Positions 24,401-36,924 of a DNA stretch of 64,000 nucleotides are shown here, piece after piece. The stretch is taken from the NCBI RefSeq assembly GCF_018687715.1, contig NC_056757.1:22209001-22273000 (forward strand). The letters run 5' to 3'. Both the position numbers and the translations under genes were made by a program. This DNA comes from Carya illinoinensis. Lineage: Eukaryota > Streptophyta > Magnoliopsida > Fagales > Juglandaceae. The notes under the pieces are model-generated. The model was not told the DNA's origin and ran no database searches. It saw nothing but the letters and a program-made list of their open reading frames with translations. Numbering within the stretch: position 1 is the stretch's first letter; each line of letters begins with the position of its first letter.

Positions 24401-24880
24401 TAGTTTTATTATACAAGTTCTAAGTTCAATATTCTCTTGTAAATGAAATGGCAATGTATAATGCCATGAATGCATGTATCTTTCCATCTTACACGCATAT
24501 GAATGGATTGCATGAAATGATAATAGCATGGAGTCCAAGTAAGTATTATGTTCATACTCTTATAGAGTTTTCTAAACATTATGAAAATGAAAATAAAATG
24601 TTTTTGTTTAGAAACTGAAAGAAAATACTTTTATAAGAAAAATGTTCTCTTTGTGCAATGAAGCCATAAGAAAATATTTTCTTAGATATGAAAAGTTGTC
24701 TTATGAATGCACGCTAAGGTATTAAAGTCTTCAAATAAACGTATGTAATGATCTTCTTTGACAGCTCCGTTTCATGCACCCCAAAAATAGTTGTATGCAT
24801 GTAAATGGACGTTACATGTAGTACTTATTGTATTTATGTCCCATGAAACAAAATGATAAAGTTTTATGCTTTATGCTTTT
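21425..24880. other. AT-rich noncoding DNA with a degenerate ~1.3-kb duplication
   Basis: No gene recognised. Blocks around 21989-22130 recur around 23302-23430 (shared text such as GCAAGATGGTAACATTTTGG against GTAAGATGGTAGCATTTTGG, and ATGAATGCTATT). A further similarity follows at 23530-23570 and 23665-23700. The sequence is purine-skewed on the plus strand. It may be the internal or LTR part of an unrecognised retroelement. Confidence 0.45.
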
Positions 24881-25119
24881 TTTTAAGAAGAGTTAGGGCC
24901 ACATGTCTAAGAGTGACCAATTCCCAGATTTATTAAGAAATACCCTCACTTACGGCGGAGGAATACCAAAATTACATAAGAAGCAAGAAAGATAGAAAAA
25001 ATTACATGCCTAAAAAGAAATTCTCCCCACAAACAAGAACAAACATTTTAGCAATAAAAAGAACAACACCCTGACCTCTAATCAACTTAATGACATCTCA
25101 CACCTTTTAGAAATTTTGG

Positions 25120-28100
25120 AACATGTAACAAAGATCGCCAAACCAAGGTTGAACCTTGAGCTCCCATTTTAGCTAAAAAATCAGCCGGTGCATTTCCTTC
25201 TCAATAAACATGCTTAATAACAAAATCCCCACTTTCGTACTGTCTCATAGCCTCCTCCCAGAAATCTTCCAAATACCAAACTCCACAATGCTTCTTATGA
25301 ACCCAAGATACACAAATCAAGGAATCAGACTCAATGTCCACCTGATGTAGACCCAATGCTCGTCAATATTTCAACCCTATTAACAAGGTTTTCAGTTCAG
25401 CATGATTATTAGAGCCCACCCCAAGATAGCACGTAAAGGAAAGCACCATATCACCACGCAAATCCCGAATTATACCCCCCGCACCTAAACTTCCTGGATT
25501 ACCAAGGCTACAACCATCAATATTCAATTTAAATCTTCCATTTCTAGGCTTTTCCCAACAAACCAATTTAACCTGCACCTTTTTAATTGGTAAAACCGGT
25601 ATGTTCAAGTCCCTCAACCTCTCCTCATCGGCAAAACCAATCTTTGTAACTTTTGTTAAGGAATTTTGCACTCTCCTTAGCCACACACAAATAGACCTCC
25701 AAAGCTCTTCTGTCGATATAGATTTACCTTCCATCCTTGGCTTACACCTGCATTGCCACAACTTCCAAATAATAGTAGAAGGAATAAGGCCCAAAATATT
25801 ATCCACCTAGGATTTGGTAGACACCCGTCTAAACCACATTAACACCAATTCAAACCAACGTTTATTTTGATCATAAGGAATTCCCAAGATAAGAGAAAAC
25901 CTCTTCCAAATCCCAGAAGCCACATCACCTGCAGCAAGAATGTGATTTAAATCTTTATAGCCTCCTTGGTCACAACAATTACACTTGGAAGTAATAGGTA
26001 TACCCACTCTCCTCAATCTATCATCAACACTTAAACTGTTATGGAAAGCCTTCCACATTAAAACAGAAATTTTTTTTGGTAGAGCTTCGTGCCATACCCA
26101 CTTAGCCCAAGGCACAGCTGGTGCATTAACCCGAACACACTGCCATGCACTTTTAGTAGTAAAACTGCCATCTTTATTATGAATCCAAACAAGTAAATCC
26201 TGTCTAGCTTTGTGAGCACCCAGGAAACTACAAATCTCCTCCATTTTTTGTGTTCCCACAAGTCTTTCCAATACGTCAATATCCCAACCATTTTCAACTC
26301 TAACGTCAGCCAACATCATCTTTGGCACATTAGTCACTATATAAGAATTAGCAAGAGGACCTTCATATAACCAGTTATCCTACCATAAAGAAATATTCCC
26401 ATCCCGGACTCTCCATTTTGAATTTTCTAACACCGTCGAAATGCATTTTACCCCCATTTTCCAAAATCGTGAACCCTTTTTGGGATCTATTAAAGAGACA
26501 TGGTTATCCCCAACATATTTAGCACGAAAAAATTGTGACCAAAGATCACTCCCAGTCATAATTTTCCATGCAAATTTCATGTGTAGAAAAGTCTGAACGT
26601 CATCAAAATCACGAAGGCCAATTTCCCCCTCTTCAGTCAGCTTACACATTGACTTCCATCCTACCCATTTCTTTTTTTCCTTCCCATCTTTTTCACCCAA
26701 AAAACAATGAACTGAGAAGCCTATTTAGAATTTTCAAAATCCCTTTTGGCAATTGAAGGATAGACATAATATGTATAGGCATACTAGATAAAACATGCTT
26801 CAACAAAATCAATTTGCCCCCAACCGAGAGACACTTTAATTTCCACCCCCCAAGTTTATTCCTCACGAGATTAAGAATAGGATCTAAATGTAAATTAGTA
26901 AGCCTCCCATTAACAATCGGTGCACCAAGATAAGTAAAAGGAAAATTTCCTTCTATAAAACCAGTGATATTGATAAGATCCCTCTTCCGCCTTGCAGAGA
27001 ATTGTTTAGCAAAATATATGGCCGTTTTCTCCTTACTCACTCGCTGCCCAAACCAAGACTCATAAGTCTCAATAACCTTCATCAATTCTCGCATCGACTT
27101 TTTCCTCCCATTAGCAAAAATAACTACATCATCTGCATAAAGAAGGTGAGAAACAAGGGGTGCACCTCTCAGAAGCGAGAAACTCTTAATATTGCCACAC
27201 ATAAAATTTTTCTTTAGTAAGCGAGAAAGAACTTCTTCCATAATGATAAAAAGATATGGTGATAACGGATCCCCCTGTCGCAAACCACGACCTCCTTGAA
27301 AGAAACCTCGAGACGTACCATTCACCATGACCGAATACCAAGGTGAAGCAATACAATTTTTAATCAGAGCATTAACAAATGGAGAAAAACCAAAGCCTGC
27401 CAACAAATGTAAAAGAAACTCCCACTCCACCCTATCATAAGCCTTGGCCATATCAAGTTTCAAAATAACATTACCACCCAAAGCCTTTTTAGTCAGAGAA
27501 TGCACCATTTCTTGCGTGAGGTTGATATTATCGAAAATACTCCTACCTTGAATAAATGCACACTATTCAGAGGAGATCAAAGCAGGCAATAACGAGGCAA
27601 GCCTTGCCACCAAAACCTTAGTGCAGACTTTGTAAAAAACGGAACATAAACTGATAGGACGGAACTTATCAAATCTTGTCGGCTGAGCCATTTTTGGAAT
27701 AAGCACAACAAAAGAAGCAGTATAGAATCTGGGAAGAGGAACTCCCTTAAAAAAAATCCCTTACTGGCTCCACCACCTCTGCACGCACAATATCCCAACA
27801 AGCACAATAGAAACCTGAACCGAATCCATCCGTGCCTGGGCTACTCTCTATAGGAATACTGAAGACTGCTTGTTTCACCTTTTCTTCTGTAGGCAATGAA
27901 CAAAGTCTCAAATTATCCTCATCCCAAATCACATTAGACACTAAATCCCCCAAATCCAGTTATACTACACTAGTAGACTGTCCCAAAAAATCCATGAAAT
28001 ATTTCACGGCACCATCATGAATTTCTAGCGGTGTCTTTAACGTAGTACCATTTGTAAGACTCATCTCCATGACCCTTTCTTGCTTCCTTTTATTGAGAAT

Positions 28101-28860
28101 GGCATGAAAATACCTGGAATTTTTATCACCATGATTCCACCATCTAACTTTAGCACAATGAGCCAACCGAATTTCTTCACAATGAGTCTAGGTATCCAAT
28201 TCCATCTTTGAAGCCAACAGGTCAAGCTCCACTTCTTCTTCATACCTCACTTGCAACTGCTCTTCCAACCTCTGTATACGATCCTCCAACTCCTGAATGT
28301 GCCCACCCGTCCACCCAAAAACTACCTTATTCCATCCTTTCAAAGCTAGTCTCACCCTTTTTAGTTTTGCCACCAGTTTCATGAGAGCACCACCGACACC
28401 AGTTTGATCCCAAGCCTCATGAACACATCTAGCAAAATCAACATGATCCACCCACATTTGCTGAAAACGGAATGGTGACGGCCCATAGACTTCAACATTC
28501 TTCACCAACGAAATGACCATAGGAGCATGATCTGATGACGTATGAGGCAAATATCTCATAACTGAATCCGGAAAAGCATCAAAAAATTTTTGATCTACCG
28601 AAGAACGATCCAAACGAGCCCAACTCCGTGTATTACCAGCATGCCCATTACACCATGAAAAACTCTTACCCAAGAATTTTAATTCCATTAATCCACAATT
28701 ATGTATCCAAGAATTAAACTCCTCCATAGCCACCACAGGTTGTGGCCTACCACCACGTCTCTCCCCATCATTCGCAATTATATTAAAATGCCCTGTTACT
28801 AACCAAGGATCATTTGAATTACTCTCCCTGGAGAGTTCTTCCCACAACCATTTGAAAACC
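25120..28860 (-). pseudogene. LINE A ORF2: endonuclease, reverse transcriptase, RNase H
   Basis: Polyprotein that nicks the target and copies the RNA. Pieces in order: APE-type endonuclease 28847-28188 (GHFNIIANDGERRGG, FSWCNGHAG, RLDRSSVDQ, SSDHAPMV), lacking its N-terminal part; linker 28166-27580; RT 27508-26693 (KLDMAKAYDRVEWEF, QGGRGLRQGDPLSPYLF, catalytic YADD in HLLYADDVVIF); thumb 26700-26380; zf-RVT 26337-25807 (HEALPKKISVLMWKAFH, CNCCDQGG); RNase H 25806 to about 25120 (KLNIDGCSLGNPGS, NNHAELKTLL). Several stops and frame changes separate the pieces. The RT core is intact over 270 residues. Confidence 0.85.
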
Positions 28861-29021
28861 CATAATCAAAACCAAGCACTTTTTTAACATCATCCAATTG
28901 TTCATCACGTAAAAAAGGTCCGCTATCACAACCATCTTCGGCTTATAAACTTTCATAGTCTTTTTCCACCCGCTATTAGAAGATTTCACCGCTCTAACAT
29001 TCCATTACAATATCGGACTAA

Positions 29022-30554
29022 TCATAGATTCAATTTAGAAGCACGAGTAATTACCCGTTTACTGCTGCAAATTTTCTTGTGAACATCCTCAACCTTTTCT
29101 TTCACTGCATCCTGTATATTTGAATCAGAACATACATCCTTATTCAAAACTATTTTTCCATCCCCCATCTCAGGATCCGAAAGACTGGCCAACTGGTCAC
29201 TACTAACCCCTGTCAAACCTTGCTCAGCAACTTGCTCAACAAACAGACCACCTCGTACCTCTTCTGCATTATCTACCATGATGGAAACAAGAGCATTTGG
29301 AGACACATCCACAGGAATCAACCTCAGCGCTTCTTTGAAACACTAAATGTTCACCTCCATAGGAACAGAGTCAACCTCCTCATTACCCATACATGCTTCC
29401 ACCTTCGTGCACACCATTGGAGACTCTTTAGTCATCACACTACACTCCATTGCTTTCGGAACCACCTCCACAGAACTAGAACACAGCACTTCCACCACCT
29501 CAGAATCCACTGGCACCATCTCCTCAAAAACAGAGCATACTACCTCTGTATTGATATCTTTGGCCTTATCTCCAGGACCGTGTCCCTGTAACTCCACCAA
29601 CTGTAAATTTTCCACTTTCTCACCTTTCGTATCAACTATATGCTGATCAACACTACCCAACACCAACGCATCCGATGTACCCTGATCAGCCACTTCTTGT
29701 ACTGCTACGTTCAAACCTGAAGGCTCCGCATCTTTCGACTGTTTCTGCACTATCTTATATTCAAGCCGAACCTTTTGTTTCTCTTTATCCTTCCTTAAGA
29801 AATCCTTCTTGCAAGTCTTCAAATTATGCCCCTATAATTTACATTTAGTGCAGAAGGCCGGCATCGTTTCATACACTACCTCCTGCAACCGACTTGCAGG
29901 ACAAGAGGGTGCACCAATCTAGAATGATAATAGAGGGGATTTAGCAACATCAATCTCTAAGCATACCCTTGCACCGTCTGTTCTAGTGGCACACCTCGTA
30001 GAATTATCACTCCAAATGTATTTTCCAATAGGCGACGTAAGGCTTTTCAAGATAGATGGATGATAAAAGTTCGAAGCCAAACCTGGGAGAAAAATCCAAA
30101 CTGGAACCGCCGAAGGCTCCTCCTCTTCAAAAAACTCATGGGTCCAGTGAAACAGTTGATACACCACACTGTTAATGTCACAAACTTCCCTAGAGAAAGC
30201 CTTATTGAAATCCTCCTCAGATGTTAATCAAACAAAAAAATTATGTGGCTTTCTCATGGCTGAAACCACAGCAATACCAGATAAACCCCATCTGTTTTTA
30301 TTTAAAATTCTAATTGCATCCAGCGATGGTCTCTGCCTAAGGAACTTCAGTACCAACGAGAACCTAAAAGGTTCTGCAGACTTCACGATTTCCTCCTTCG
30401 AAAACAAAAAATACACTTCTCCATCCATAGTTTTAGGAGCCCTTAATGCCAGATGCACATCAGGGATCGGGTGAGGGACTGCAGATATAAGGTCTGCAAA
30501 CGAACGTGAATTGGCCGCCGGCATGAGGCCATCAATGCCCCTCACGGCAGCCAT
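29022..30554 (-). pseudogene. LINE A ORF1: DUF4283 and zinc-knuckle protein
   Basis: RNA-binding ORF1 of a plant LINE, expected to coat the element RNA. From ATG 30554 the frame runs through a DUF4283 domain (SFADLISAVPHPIP, ALRAPKTMDGEVYFLF, RFSLVLKFLRQRPSLDAI). A CCHC knuckle (CTKCKL-stop-GHNLKTC, near 29825-29870) follows, then an acidic, low-complexity tail to 29022. All four interruptions (about 30228, 29919, 29832 and 29343) are in-frame stops without any shift of frame. At least three can be read as CGA, TGG or CAG turned into TGA or TAG. Confidence 0.8.
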
Positions 30555-30600
30555 GAAAAAAGAGAACGTAAAACCCTAGAAGAGCAAAAGGGTTTTACTA

Positions 30601-31319
30601 GAAGTGGAAAGGATGAAAAGAATGAAATGGAAATGAGTGAAAAGAATGAAATCATTGCAATGCCAGGTAAGCAGTACAAGAAGTGTACCCAGTGCTATCC
30701 CCTGACTAAACCTGTGGCCATGGGAGAAATCTAGTCCAAAAGACTGCTTACCCCAACATGTGGGGCGTAACAGTGTTTATCAGCCAAAGGAAAAGTGATA
30801 AAGAGTAATCCGATGTATGAAACGTTTAAGTTCTTGTGAATGAATGTACAAGGTGGGAAATGTTTTTATGAGGAATAAAAATCTTTATAAAGAAAAACCT
30901 CAATATTTTCAAGGAAAGAAAATGTTTATGTAAGGTATGCAAATGGATCATGATAAATGCATTAATAAAAACCTATGTTAGTATATTTTTACAGTATGAA
31001 GTAATGCTTATTGAGTATTTGATTCATTTTGTTTTTATGTGTGCCCCACTCAAGAATGAAATGAAGACGAAGCATCAGGATGAAAATGGCTCAAGGCAAA
31101 AGTGACAGAAGCCTAAGCATTTTATGTAACGTATGAACTCATGTTTGTAAAAGGACTTTATATTATTAATTAAATGAATTCCACCACAAAACTCTCTTTT
31201 AGACTTATAAAGTAGATTTCAATTTTTAACTATAGATCTTTTATATCCTAGGGAGGAAATAAAAATTTTAAAAATGTTCAATAATTCCAGTCTTATTTTC
31301 TACTTTATAAGTTTTAACA
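30601..31319. other. noncoding DNA between LINE A and LINE B
   Basis: No gene seen. GAATGAAATG-type short repeats occur near 30615-30660. The inverted pair ACTTATAAAGTAG (31202-31214) and CTACTTTATAAGT (31301-31313) flanks about 86 bases near the cut end of LINE B. Possibly the other half of the element that LINE A interrupts. Confidence 0.4.
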
Positions 31320-31329
31320 AGGATAAGCT

Positions 31330-34300
31330 TTGACAATCTTTCAATCATTTGGTCACAGATGGATTTAAAGTAAGCACCATCCAGAGATAATTTTTGTAAT
31401 GGTCGACTAGCTTGGCACCACACATCTTGTACTGCCTCACAACTCCATAACACATGTTTTGTAGTTTCCTTATCTTGGTGACAAATAGGGCACAGGTTGT
31501 CTTCTCTTAGTTTCCTCTTCTGCAGATTTTTGAAAGTGGGTAATGACTCATTACAAGCCCTCCAGAGAAACATCCTGACTCCATTAGGCACTTATTGTTT
31601 CCACAAGACCTTCCAAGAGTCGTCTTGTACTCTTCCTTTTGAGGTTCCTCCTTCTTTATTGGCTTGTAGTTCCCTATGTAGGTGGTAGGCACTCTTCACA
31701 GAGAAGATGTCGTTGATAGTACCTTCCCATATTAGCCGATCCCCTCTCTGGCCCAAGCTGATGGTGTCCATTATAGTCTGAGGGAATAACTCTGTTAGAT
31801 TACTGTCATCCCATCTTCTGAGGATAGGGTCAATTAGCTCGACAACCCAAGTTACAGCAATGGTATCATTGATGTTTGGGTGAGGGATTAGGAAGTGGGC
31901 CGAGGTCTTGGCAGCCATCTGTCTTCCCACACCTTTACCTGAAGTCCATTGCCAATTCTCCATGATAGACCTTCCTTTAGTAGTTTTAGACCAAAAACAA
32001 TACTTCTCCAAGCTAGTGAGGGTTTGCACCCTATTTTTGCTTCCAGAATAGAACCATGTGGAAAGTACATCTGTTTTAGAGTGGGAGCAGCCAGAGACTT
32101 AGGGTTTGTAAGGATTTTCCACCCTTGTTTTGCTAGGAAGGCCAGATTAAAGCTATTAAAATTCCTAAACCCCAATCCCCCTTGATCTTTAGACTTGTTT
32201 AGAGTGCACCATTTGACCCAATGAATTCTTGATTGATCCTCATTGAAGCCCCACCAAAACTTTCTAAGAAGCTGGTCCAATCTGTTGGTGATGGATTGAG
32301 GAAGGAGAAATATTCCCATGGAGTAGGTTGGGATGGCCTGCAAGATAGACTTGAGCAGGATCTCTTTTCCAGCTGCAGATAGGTTGTTGGTCTTCCAGTT
32401 TGTGATCCGTGACCACACTTTATCAACAAGGCCATGAAAGGTTGCAATTTTTTATCTTCCTACCAAGGTAGGGAGGCCAAGGTACTTCTCAAATGAGCCC
32501 CTGGCTAACACACCAGCAATCTGCAAAATAGTCCTCCTATTCTCTGATGGAGTGTTCTTATTGAAGAATATGGAGGATTTTTCTTTATTTAGCATCTGGC
32601 CTGAAACCATCTCGTATAGGTTCAGTATCCTCATTAGTCTACTCCATTCAAGAGAGTTTGATTTACAGAAGATCATGCTATCATCTGCAAAGAAGAGGTG
32701 ATTGACTCTTAAGATCATGCTATCTTAAGGGGCCTCTTCCCATTGGAACACTAGTTAGGCTACCCTCCATCTCAGCCTTGTTGAGAAGGCTTGTTAAGGC
32801 CTCTGCACAAAGGATAAAGAGGTAGGGGATCAGGGATCCCCTTGCCTTAAGCCTCTGGAAGGTTTGAAAGGGGCTTGTGGTTCACCATTGAGGAGTATTG
32901 AGTATGTGACTAAGGATAAACAGTTCATCATCAAGGAGGTCCATCTCCTATCAAATCCCATTTTGTCCATCACTAAGGAAAGGAAGTGCCACTCCACGCG
33001 GTCATATGCCTTGCTCATGTCAAGTTTGATGGCCATGAAGCTAGATTTTCCTATCATCCTGGTTGTCGTTGTGTGAATGGTCTCATAAGCCACCAGAATA
33101 TTCTCAGTGATGGCCCTACCTGGAATAAAAGCACTTTGATTCAAGGAGATAATGTTCGATAATACAACCTTAAGCCTATTAGACATGACTTTTGCAACAA
33201 TTTTATAAATAACATTACAAATGCTTATAGGCCTAAAATCAGATACTTTCTTGGGTTCCTTGACCTTTGGGATTAAAGTAATGAAGGTATCATTGAGCCC
33301 CCCTCCCCTCATTCAAAATCTTGAGTACAAAACTGCATACCCCTTTGCCAAGAAATTCTCAATTAGTTTGATAGAATAAGGCTGGGAACCCATCGGGTCC
33401 AGGGGTGCCTAATCCTTTCATTTGGAACACAGCCTTCTTGACCTCTTCCTCAGTGAATTACTGCAGTAGAAAGTCATTCATCTCTTGTGTTACTCTATGG
33501 CTCATGTTTGTAAGGCATTCTTCAAAGCCAGAGGGATGGGATGTTGAGAAAAGTTCAGAGAAAAATTGGGAGAAAGTAGCCCCAATTTGTTGCTTCTCAA
33601 TCACCAACAGGTTGCAATTATCTAAGATTTGAGTAATTTTGTTGATTTTCCTTCTATGAGTTGCCTGCATATGGTAAAATTTTGTGTTTCTGTCCCCTTT
33701 CTGAAGCCAATGTTGTTTTGTCCTTTGTTTCCATTTAAGATCTTCCTCGGCTAGAGATTGGTCAATTTCTTTTTACGGATTTGAAGTAGAATCTATATGC
33801 TCCCCTCTTCCATTTTCTTGCAGGTACTTCAGTTTTACCAGTTTTTCCTTTATATCTGCAGGGATCTTTTTGTTTGTTTTGGCATTCCATGTGTTTAAAG
33901 CAGACCTGCAATTGAGAAGTCTTCTCTTCATAATGGTTGAAAGGTCTTCACCACTAGCAGCCTATCCCCAAGCCTCCTTTATAGTTTGAGCACAATCTTC
34001 TTTTAGTAACCATGTTGCTTCCATCCTGAAGCATTTTGTTTGTAGGCTGCCATGATTCCTTCTATTCCTAATAAAGACAAAAAGTGGAGAGTGGTCTGAT
34101 TTTACTGTAGGTTCCACAGAACAGCAACCATCCTTGAACAAATGCTTCCAAGTTGGGTTTGCTAGAGCTCGATCTAACTTTTCTTTGGCAAAGCTTCTCC
34201 CTTTTCTATTTTTTGCGCAAGTGTATCTTCAACCTCTAGTTTGGTTTGCTTTTAAAAAGCAACATTCAAGGGCCTCTCTAAATGTTTCCATTTGTCTATA

Positions 34301-34760
34301 TGGCCTGGGATAGCCTCCCATCTTCTCCCCTTGACAGGTGATTTCATAGAAATCACCACAACAAAGCCATGGTGTAGAAACCTTTGGTTTGATGGCCTTT
34401 AAGAACTCCTAGCTCCTGTTTCTTTTAGAAGTCATTGGGTGGCCATAAAAGCTTGTGAAGAGCCAAGTTGTTCCTTCAGGTTCATTAGTCACATGGGCAT
34501 TTATATGCCATCTCAAGTAGTTATAGACGACTACATTCACATGGCTCTTCCACATTAGTGCAAGTCCTCCACTACTTCCTCTACTTTTAACCACCAAACA
34601 AGAATCAAATTTTAACTTACTACATACTTCCATCACTCTCTTTTTTGAACACTTTCTCTATTAGAAATACCATTTTGGGGCTCTTGTCCTTAACTAGAAG
34701 ATTAAGGAAGTTAACCGTCCGAGGGTTCCCAAGCCCCCGGTAGTTCCAACTTATAAGGAT
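31330..34760 (-). pseudogene. LINE B ORF2: endonuclease and reverse transcriptase, C-terminus lost
   Basis: Endonuclease region from about 34760 (ILISWNYRGLGNPRT start, SRGSSGGLALMWKS, DFYEITCQGEKMGGYPRP). Linker 33800-33458. RT 33312-32452 (FITLIPKVKEPKKVSDFRPIS, KLDMSKAYDRVEWHF, RGLRQGDP), with the catalytic box as FFADDSMIF instead of Y-A-D-D. Thumb 32418-31888. zf-RVT 31591-31330 (GVRMFLWRACNESLPT, CPICHQDKETTKHVLWSC). A 16-base insertion at 32708-32729 shifts the frame just before the catalytic box. The family is an L1-type plant LINE. Confidence 0.82.
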
Positions 34761-35191
34761 CATGACTGTTGGCAGGGCTGCCTAGCAGCTCCCACCAATC
34801 CCATTTGCACTTCATTTTCACATACTCCAATTTTCTTGCCTTTCTTTCAGCATCTGCTATTGTCATGGATAGAGTCCATTTGAGAGCCATTAGAAATAGA
34901 GGTGGTAGTTCTTTTCTTACCTGCCTTTCTGGTAATCCTGCCAACCTCGACCCCAAGTTGCTTCTGTCTGGCCCTTCTCTTCCACTTCGAGATATCTTGG
35001 GGGCCCTTTAGCTTGCTTTTGGAAATGAGTTCATCACTACCATCACTTGGCTGTGAATTCCCATATTGCCCCTCCTATTCCAGGTTTTCAAGACCTTCCA
35101 CGTGGGGAACCACCTGTGACACCTCATTAGCCTTGTATCCTTCCATCTCGGCAGCCAAGTCACTCACTAAAAGGGGGACTTGAGTGTCATT

Positions 35192-36290
35192 TCATACCAG
35201 GGCCATAGGTTGGTCTATTATCTGGAAAGGTGTTTGTAGGTTGCTAAAGGCATGATTCTTGGACAACCCAGTGTCCCCAGCACAAAAATTAGTTGCCTTA
35301 TTTGGCACCTCAGGCCTAGAGAAAGTTTCCCCATTTGGCAAAGAAAACCGACCTTCATTACCTGCATTAGCAGAGTTGCCATAAGGGGAGGAAGCATGCT
35401 GGTTCAGGCTCGAGGACTCGAGGTTGTTGGCATCCCTTCCTAGCTTTCCTGTTGCTGAGGGGTCAGAGTTTTTCCCGCCCAAACCAGCTTCCTTTCCATC
35501 TAGGGTGCTTTGCTTGAGCTCTCCATTATCCCTCGGATCTTTCTTGTACCTTGCCTGGGCCTAGTAGGAGCTCGACTGAGGACTTGCTCTAAGCCGAGAG
35601 CCATACTGGAGTTGTTGTTCTACTCGAAGCCTTCCATCCCATGTAGGCTTTGTGCCTTTCTTTGAGGTGTGTTGAATGACCCCGCACTAGAAACAAAAAA
35701 TGGGCAGTCTCCCATATTTGAATGATATCCAGGTCTTACTTTCCCCCTTGTTAGGCTTGGTGGTGTCCACTAAAACTTTGACTCTCATATAGGCCCCAAC
35801 CCATTCCCTGATCATCAACATCAACCAACATAACTTGACCAATGGATGAAACCAGCTTCTCACCTGTTTTCCTATTCATACCCGCAAAAGGCAGGTTATA
35901 GAGTTGGATCCAAAATGGTTCCAATGTGAAGTTTATGTCTTGAAGATTTAGACAACCAAAACAATCTTCTAGACAGATAAGGTTTCTATCTAAAGACCAA
36001 GGGCAACCTTGCAACACCTTATGCTTCTTGTTTGGATCTTTGAACTCAATCAGGAACCTGTTCTTCCCAACATCTTTGAATATTAATGACCCATCTAGTT
36101 TCCACACCTTGGCCATTGTTGCCTTGAAAGCACCCTTGTTGATGTCCTTCTCTGATACTACTAATGTTGCCAGACACTTCTTACTCTTCTCCTATGAGAC
36201 CACAACATCCTCTTCTGAGATGTTTACAAATTGTTGCTCATCTTCAATTAACCATAGGCCCTCATATAAGTTGGAAATCTCATCATCCAT
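35192..36290 (-). pseudogene. LINE B ORF1: DUF4283 protein
   Basis: RNA-binding ORF1. From ATG 36290 the frame reads a DUF4283 domain (DEISNLYEGLWLIEDEQQ, KVWKLDGSLIFKDVGKNRF, FKDPNKKHKVLQGCPW, FWIQLYNLPFAGM). A zinc-knuckle-like stretch near 35640-35720 follows, then a polar tail (NLESSSLNQHASSPYGN) to the stop at 35192. Stops and shifts near 36195, 35750 and 35560 break it. A (GA)n microsatellite (36499-36561) lies just beyond its 5' end. Confidence 0.75.
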
Positions 36291-36495
36291 TGTAACTAGG
36301 AAATGAACCACTAAAAGAACTCTATAGCTGAGGCTGAGAGACGGACCTCTATGATCTACAAGAGATAAAGAGAAAAACACCTCACCTTTCCGAGAGAGAG
36401 GGGACCCCTACAAGAAGCCCTACTAGACTATCTTGGACTTTGGAGGATGGAAGATGGCACCATCCAATTAATATCCCGGATATGGATCAGCTTCC

Positions 36496-36498
<3 letters not shown>

Positions 36499-36561
<63 letters not shown>
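36499..36561. repeat. (GA)n microsatellite
   Basis: About 31 uninterrupted GA units directly beyond the 5' end of LINE B. Confidence 0.95.
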
Positions 36562-36564
<3 letters not shown>

Positions 36565-36900
36565 ATGACATTACTAAAGCTTAAAGAAATTCATGCTTTG
36601 AATATTTATCCATTGAATTTATGGCAAGGTACTACATCTATAGTTATCATATTGTACGTAAATAATTCATAAATGCAACACAAGCACACATGATTTTGAA
36701 TGGTGCATTTTATCAAAATTGTGGGTACTCTGATAATGTGTATGGTACAACCTATACTAATGCCAACTACAAGTAGATTGATCATGTAGCCAAAGATAAT
36801 TATGCAAGTCAAAACCAACAACAAAGCATTATGCCATTATAGATATAATTTGTTCTGCAAGTTTTTTTACTATTTCTTATTTGTTTGTTATTTATTGTAG
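36562..36900. other. unassigned AT-rich DNA
   Basis: No gene, RNA or repeat recognised between the GA tract and the CACTA relic. Confidence 0.4.
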
Positions 36901-36924
36901 TTTTTACAATTCTTGTAGGAGAAA

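Larger units (their letters stand above)
24881..30600 (-). mobile_element. LINE A, near full-length L1-type retrotransposon
   Basis: Minus-strand non-LTR element with ORF1 (DUF4283 and zinc knuckle), then ORF2 with endonuclease, RT, zf-RVT and RNase H, and a 3' UTR ending at the T run 24881-24888. The 3' UTR is shared with LINE C. The flanks (left of 24880, right of 30600) look like one AT-rich element split by this insertion, but I could not define a target duplication. Nonsense codons and frameshifts inactivate it. Confidence 0.82.
31320..36400 (-). mobile_element. LINE B, L1-type retrotransposon lacking its 3' end
   Basis: Minus-strand LINE with ORF1 and most of ORF2, but cut inside the zf-RVT region. 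RNase H, 3' UTR and A tail are missing. Loss of the 3' end is the reverse of the usual 5' truncation, so a later deletion or insertion removed it. Its reading frames are more distant from LINE A than A is from C, so it is a separate family. Confidence 0.8.

Noticed and set aside
29220..29646. Plus-strand frames rich in His, Ser and Thr opposite LINE A ORF1
   Set aside because: Shadow of the ORF1 coding strand; no homology of their own.
36499..36561. GA tract as a GAGA-factor regulatory element
   Set aside because: It borders a LINE relic with no intact gene in the right orientation; a simple microsatellite is sufficient explanation.
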